A stretch of 64,000 bases of DNA, taken from Entonaema liquescens (lineage: Eukaryota > Ascomycota > Sordariomycetes > Xylariales > Xylariaceae). Shown piece by piece: positions 59,546 through 64,000 of the stretch. Position 1 is the stretch's first letter, and each line of letters starts with the position of its first letter. Under the pieces are notes generated by a model, which saw nothing but the letters and a program-made list of their open reading frames with translations, ran no database searches and was not told where the DNA came from. A program made the translations under genes and the position numbers. Where the stretch lies: positions 3,782,001 to 3,846,000 of the forward strand of contig CADCSX010000001.1 of assembly GCA_902805475.1 (NCBI GenBank), in the 5' to 3' direction.

Positions 59546-60357
59546 ATGGCTTCTTCTGGTGAGACATTCTACCTACGATACTAGTACGTACGAACCGCAA
59601 ATAACTAAGCACAAAGCTTGAAGCTAATTGAACCTTTACAGCTCAGGTCACTCCGGTCGTTTCGGCCATGAATTCTTAGGTACGCGTACTCACGATTCCC
59701 ATAACCTTCAATCATCCGCGTTGCCCATCCACATGTCGATATAAGTGAAGAGAGAAGCTAACAGCTTCATAGAGTTCGACATCAGGGTAGTAGGCGACGG
59801 TCGAAGCGCGGTAGCTCGATATGCGAACAACTCCAACTACAGGAACGACAGCTTAATCCGAAAAGAGAGTATGTCAGCATCTACTACTTACTACTACACA
59901 CTGTTCCTTGAATAAACTCTGTGTCTGCGGTAGGCATGTCAAAGCAGCAGGAGATAAGGCTAACGAAGCAAACAGTGTGCGTTAGTTCATTAGTGGTGGA
60001 CGAGATCAAGCGCATTGTCAAGTCGAGCGAGATCATGAAGGAAGATGACGCCAAATGGCCACAGAAGAATAAAGATGGTAGACAGGAGTTGGAAATTCGC
60101 ATGGGCAATGATCACATATCATTCGAGGCGAGTAGACTTCCCATTTTGTCTTTACTTCCCGGATGCCATTGTGGAATAGCGAATGCGAATGCTAATGCTA
60201 ATACCGAATACAGACAGCCAAGATTGGTTCCCTAATCGACGTGACGGAATCAGCAGATCCCGAAGGCCTAAGAGTATTCTACTACCTAGTACAAGATCTA
60301 AAGGCCCTCGTATTCAGCTTGACGTCACTTCATTTCAAGATCAAGCCCATCTCGTAA
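59546..60357 (+). CDS. MAGO: MAGO nashi homologue, exon junction complex core
   Basis: Five exons: 59546-59583, 59642-59679, 59773-59868, 59976-60127, 60214-60357; joined in phase to 155 residues. The sequence is plainly Mago: FYLRYYSGHSGRFGHEFLEFDIRVVGDG in pieces across three splices, then VVDEIKRIVKSSEIMKEDD, WPQKNKDGRQELEIRMG and VFYYLVQDLKALVFSL, ending FKIKPIS. Mago pairs with Y14 and binds eIF4A3 in the exon junction complex laid on spliced mRNA. The fourth intron appears to use a GC donor (GAG then GCGAGT), giving the conserved FETAKIGS; a GT donor four bases on with a shifted acceptor would give FEATKIGS instead. With four introns in 468 coding bases it is the most intron-dense gene here. 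Confidence 0.95.
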
Positions 60358-60781
60358 AGAGTTAAGATAGATAAGGCGCACAAGTGCGAGTTTACGATCA
60401 TCATTATGTATACATAGAGTAGTACGACATTTCCCCCCGAACCCCTTACAATATACCCCCTTGCCGCGAAGTTGTGAAATGCTGCAGTATTCCCGTCTGT
60501 CGTGAACGTAATGTGATGCCCCCCCTGGAAAAAAAGGAGACTTAGACCCAGACCTTTGAGCTGGGCTATGCTCGATGTCGAGTTCCGTACTCCCTCCATA
60601 TGGCTTTGCGAAAATCGAGATGCCAGCTAACACCATTCCCTATGATTTCCTTCGGCTTGCCAAAATTACTACTACTACTACTACTATTTGAGCGAGTGGT
60701 CGAACCGTACGCTATTCTGATGTCCATTGGCGGACATCGACTATGTAATCATTCATCCCGTACGAAAACAATCGCATACGG
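60358..60781. other. Convergent intergenic region
   Basis: Lies between the ends of MAGO and GID4. It contains a short (ACT)6 run at 60668-60685. The open frames at 60325-60636 are chance. Confidence 0.5.
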
Positions 60782-62308
60782 CTATCGAAACTCCACAGCG
60801 CCGAAGCATCCTCTGTCTTCTACGTGCTTAAGCTCTAGCTGCTGGAATCTACAATGGTAGCCAGTTGTATTAGCAACAGCGCTCTTCGGTTGATAATGGC
60901 TGAAAATGGAGATGGACATGGGGTAAAAAGGGAAATCAAACACGACGTTTGACAGTATATCAACGTGTATATGAGGAGATATGAAGTGTAATAGGTATTG
61001 AATCAGGAAAATACAAGGAAAAGAAGAAAAAACATACTTCTCGCTCTTGGAGTGGAAATATATACCACTGACACTTCCCTCCTTCTGATTAAAACAGATA
61101 TAGTAAAAGCCTTCGAAGCTAGCTCCGTTAATGGTACGAACTCGATGGTCAGGAACGAGGAAATGTTCTTTCCAACGCATGAATATGTTCTCCCGTTGAG
61201 AAAGGTTTGGAATGGTAACAGGTCCCTTGCGCACTTGTTTGGCGTACTGTCTGAATGCTGTGAATTTGCTCCAGTGACTCAGATCGATTTTATCCGTTGC
61301 ACCCCAGCCCGCGTGCTTCGTGATGAAGCCATATTTACTACCGATAATCTCGCCCTCGAAATACGTCGTCAGCGTCGGGTTATCTTCCGTCAGGCCTGCA
61401 AATTGTACGCCATATATTAGCATATGTGGGCTTGAATCTCCAAAGTTGGGGAAGATGAGGGGTGGTGTGCCACATCAGGTCGATTGGTATAAGGGCACAA
61501 CCCAACGAAACGAGATAGATTGAATGAGAGCGGTAACTGGCGTAGTAGACGAACCTTGAATCCTGAGAAACCCGCAGAGGAATGATTCCCTCAAGTCAAC
61601 ATACTTGATTTCGACTTGTACATCGTATACTTGGCGTTCGGATTGTTGTGTGCCATGGAATTTGCTACCGGGCCGTAGGAAGGATGAGGGGGACGTTGGT
61701 ATTATCTTGAACGAAGTTAACAAATGCGAATTCCTACAATAACATTGTATATCATCCTTGAATGGGGATATGAAACTTACTCGGATGTTAGAATGGTCGT
61801 ATCCCATCGAAGGCGTATAGTCGTCCCCTTGCTGCGCCTGACCAGACATCATGCTATATTCACCATCCGCGCCGATGGGCGCTACCATATCATAATTACC
61901 ACTTGATCGTTGTAACCTTGATGGCGCTTCCGAGTCGCTCCTAGCCAATGCATCGTGGTCGGAATCGGTGGGCTTATGCGCCGATGTGGTAATCTGGGAG
62001 AGTGTATCGGAGCGGTCTGGAGAGAGTGTAGGCTCAGTGCGACTCATTAAATCTGGCCCGGGGGATTCTGTAGCGGATCGCGAATCTAAAGTATCGTGTT
62101 GAATATTGGTGGGAAGTGGTGCGCTAACTGGTTCGGGGGAGGATGATGCTAGTGACGTTTCTGGACTGTCGATATTCATCTCGAGCCCATCTTGGTCTGC
62201 TCGCCAACTATTACCCGTAAATCGGTGTGATTCTTCTCCATCAGGACACGATGAACTATGCGTTCTCGGAGGGAGCTCTGGAGGCGGATTGCTTGACGGC
62301 GTAGGCAT
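60782..62308 (-). CDS. GID4: GID complex substrate receptor GID4/VID24
   Basis: Four exons (62308-61781, 61705-61555, 61395-61038, 60848-60782) join in phase to 367 residues. The first 175 residues are disordered and Ser/Pro-rich. The VID24 domain follows: IIPTSPSSFLRPGSKF, GTQQSERQVYDVQVEIKYVD, SFLCGFLRIQGLTED, TTYFEGEIIG, WGATDKIDLSHWSKF, then FLVPDHRVRTINGASFEGFYYI, NQKEGSVSGIYFHSKSEK and ELKHVEDRGCFGAVEF. In yeast Gid4 recognises N-terminal proline degrons on gluconeogenic enzymes for ubiquitylation by the GID E3 when glucose returns. The binding-pocket region is intact, so function is likely kept. All introns are GT-AG; intron 3 (60849-61037) is 189 bp. Confidence 0.95.
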
Positions 62309-64000
62309 ACTGTCGTTGCTTGTGGGTTGAGGTTGATGGAATTGTGTGGCGACTCTTTGTCTCCCCTTTTAAGTGAGATGTCTCGAGTGACAACGCGATG
62401 TGTGCTTGCGCGTAAGGTTGAACAATGAAGCCTTATAAAGTGTTGGACCAACCAGAAAATTGTACAAATAAATTAATGCAAGAATGGCCAAAAGTAAAAT
62501 AGATAAAATAGAAAGTCGAGAAGCCGCGCCGAAAGGAAAGGAAAAAGGAAGTATCTCGTGATTTCAATCGAATAAGTTTAAAAAAAAGTTGGTTAGCACG
62601 AGCAAGAGGGAGGATTTGGAGAGAGGTGCCAAAAAAAGGGTCGTAAGAACTTAGGTAAAGCCGTAAACTCGTGAAAGTCGGCTTAAACCTGTTGCAGGTT
62701 GCAGGATTATAGCAGGTCCTTTTACAATACTACCGCTACCGCTACCAGTGCTACCGGCTGCTAGCAGTGCTACAGTGTTGGAGCACCTAACCTAGCCTTG
62801 GGAGGTCTGGGGGTGGAGAAGGATAGGGACCCAATAGCTAGGGTGGACAGGGGCGGTGAGCCTATTATTAGACCCGTAGTATAGCCCTTGGTCTTGGTAC
62901 CTTCACCGCATGAAGCGCGCATATGTAAGCTGTTTTATGCGTCTGGGAACAGGAAGCACATGGCAGAAAGTAGAGAGATAAGGAAAAGCCGATAGTATTC
63001 GACCGTACGATAAAAATAAAACCGAACAGGATTCTAGAAAACCAGGAACAAGATTACGCTATAACAATCGTCAGCAACCCTTAGACCCTTGAACCCCTCG
63101 AAGCCTCGATGTCGGCATCTACGACGGAATATTCCCCGACCATCAAGAAGAGTTTTTAAAGGTTAGAAGTAAAAGGAAACTCTTACTTACATATGTACTG
63201 TAAGCAGCCACTTTTGATCTATCGTAAGTTTAATATAAGATAACGCGTGTATACAATAGCATCGGTGATTGTCAATAGGTGATAGCCTTTAGAGAGACGG
63301 GAAGAGAATATTGAATATACCGATGTTAAACTTATCACGACCTAAAAGGCGTACTGGGTTTGCATCCGGAGATATCGAATAAGAATGTTCACTCGATTCT
63401 AATGGGCTTTTCTTTATCAGAAGTGCTGCCTTATGCGTGTCTTAGACATCATGTGCCATGTGCTGCATACATGTACACGCCATGCATGTCGGAATACGGG
63501 AGACCGCTTAAGGGTATCTGGGTATCTACAGGCTCTGACAGCAATATCGGTGGCGCCAACCGAAGATGATGTAGAGAAGCTTAATTAAACGGTACAACAA
63601 AAGTATACCGTAAAGCTGATTTTTAATTCGACCCGTCTTTCAGTCCGATAACAACGTACGTTCACGACTTCTCTCTAACCTCCGAGCCGCCGAACTTGCG
63701 GCGCGTCGTCGTGCTGCATATTCCGTTCTACCTATTCGGTTCTACATAATACCATAGCATAGTACACGTATGTCACCAACCTCCACTTAAGCAACCACGT
63801 GAAGATGCAAAAAGAACCTTGCTCCACGGGTTGAGCGGGAGTAGTGGATATGAGGGGAAGTCTAGACGATTTGCCTAGGTAGGTAGACATTAAAGTACTA
63901 ATAGTAATAGTACATAGTTACACGTAGTGTGATTCAATGCATCCGGACATAGCGTTGATGGGAATAGCTACGTGAGGTAATTTTGTAGCCTTAAAAATAG
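62309..64000. other. Gene-poor right end
   Basis: The 1.7 kb upstream of GID4 holds A/G-rich leader DNA (62450-62640), a cluster of CTACCGCTACC-type repeats at 62729-62770 and CCTAGGTAGGTAG near 63874. The open frame at 63360-63569 has no recognisable content. No gene or RNA gene is supported. Confidence 0.5.

Noticed and set aside
59921..59975. MAGO start extended as MSAVGMSKQQEIRLTKQTV
   Set aside because: This is the third MAGO intron; splicing at 59868/59976 gives the conserved RKEMCVSSLVVDE.
1..64000. CRISPR arrays, bacterial operons, rRNA genes or viral insertions
   Set aside because: No repeat-spacer pattern, ribosome binding sites, rRNA-like or capsid/polymerase-like sequence was seen; everything fits a fungal nuclear genome.

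Overview
This window reads as a nuclear chromosome segment of a filamentous ascomycete (Pezizomycotina, most likely a sordariomycete). Genes carry short introns of about 50-260 bp with GTAAGT-like donors and CTAAC/CTGAC-like branch sites. Protein families are typically fungal, and AT-rich relics look mutated by RIP (repeat-induced point mutation). No bacterial, viral or CRISPR features were seen. All exon structures were worked out by eye from splice sites and reading phase; every joined gene was checked for a length divisible by three.

Layout. Positions 1-14 kb are sparse and accessory-like: a truncated unknown gene at the left edge, a concentrative nucleoside transporter (CNT), a small PPxY-containing unknown protein, an extremely AT-rich terminal-inverted-repeat element (8089-8961, 8-bp target duplication), an oligopeptide (OPT) transporter of six exons, and a type I membrane protein. 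From about 14 kb the content is mainly housekeeping: SSF1 (60S biogenesis) divergent from RRP3 (40S biogenesis); an acidic nuclear protein; a TBC Rab-GAP; a ubiquitin-conjugating enzyme; CWF19 divergent from BRF1; SEC11; a multi-pass membrane protein gene with two in-frame TAG codons; a BTB protein; NPA3/GPN1 tail-to-tail with RPB12; a HIT-domain protein; an aldo-keto reductase with a MITE-like element just upstream; a double GFA-domain protein; a small one-helix membrane protein; SEC26 (beta-COP); MAGO; and GID4/VID24.

Functional themes are RNA polymerase assembly and initiation (NPA3, RPB12, BRF1), ribosome biogenesis (SSF1, RRP3), mRNA processing (CWF19, MAGO), secretory traffic (SEC11, SEC26, Rab-GAP) and ubiquitin/GID-linked degradation (E2, GID4).

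The observations most worth following are: (1) the gene at 38114-39471, intact across six exons except for two UAG codons, a candidate for A-to-I edited stop correction or a young pseudogene; (2) four one-base frameshifts in three otherwise intact genes, each explainable by loss of one base from a homopolymer, pointing to assembly error; (3) two separate non-autonomous transposon relics with target-site duplications; (4) a palindromic decamer TACCTAGGTA found six times, only between genes.
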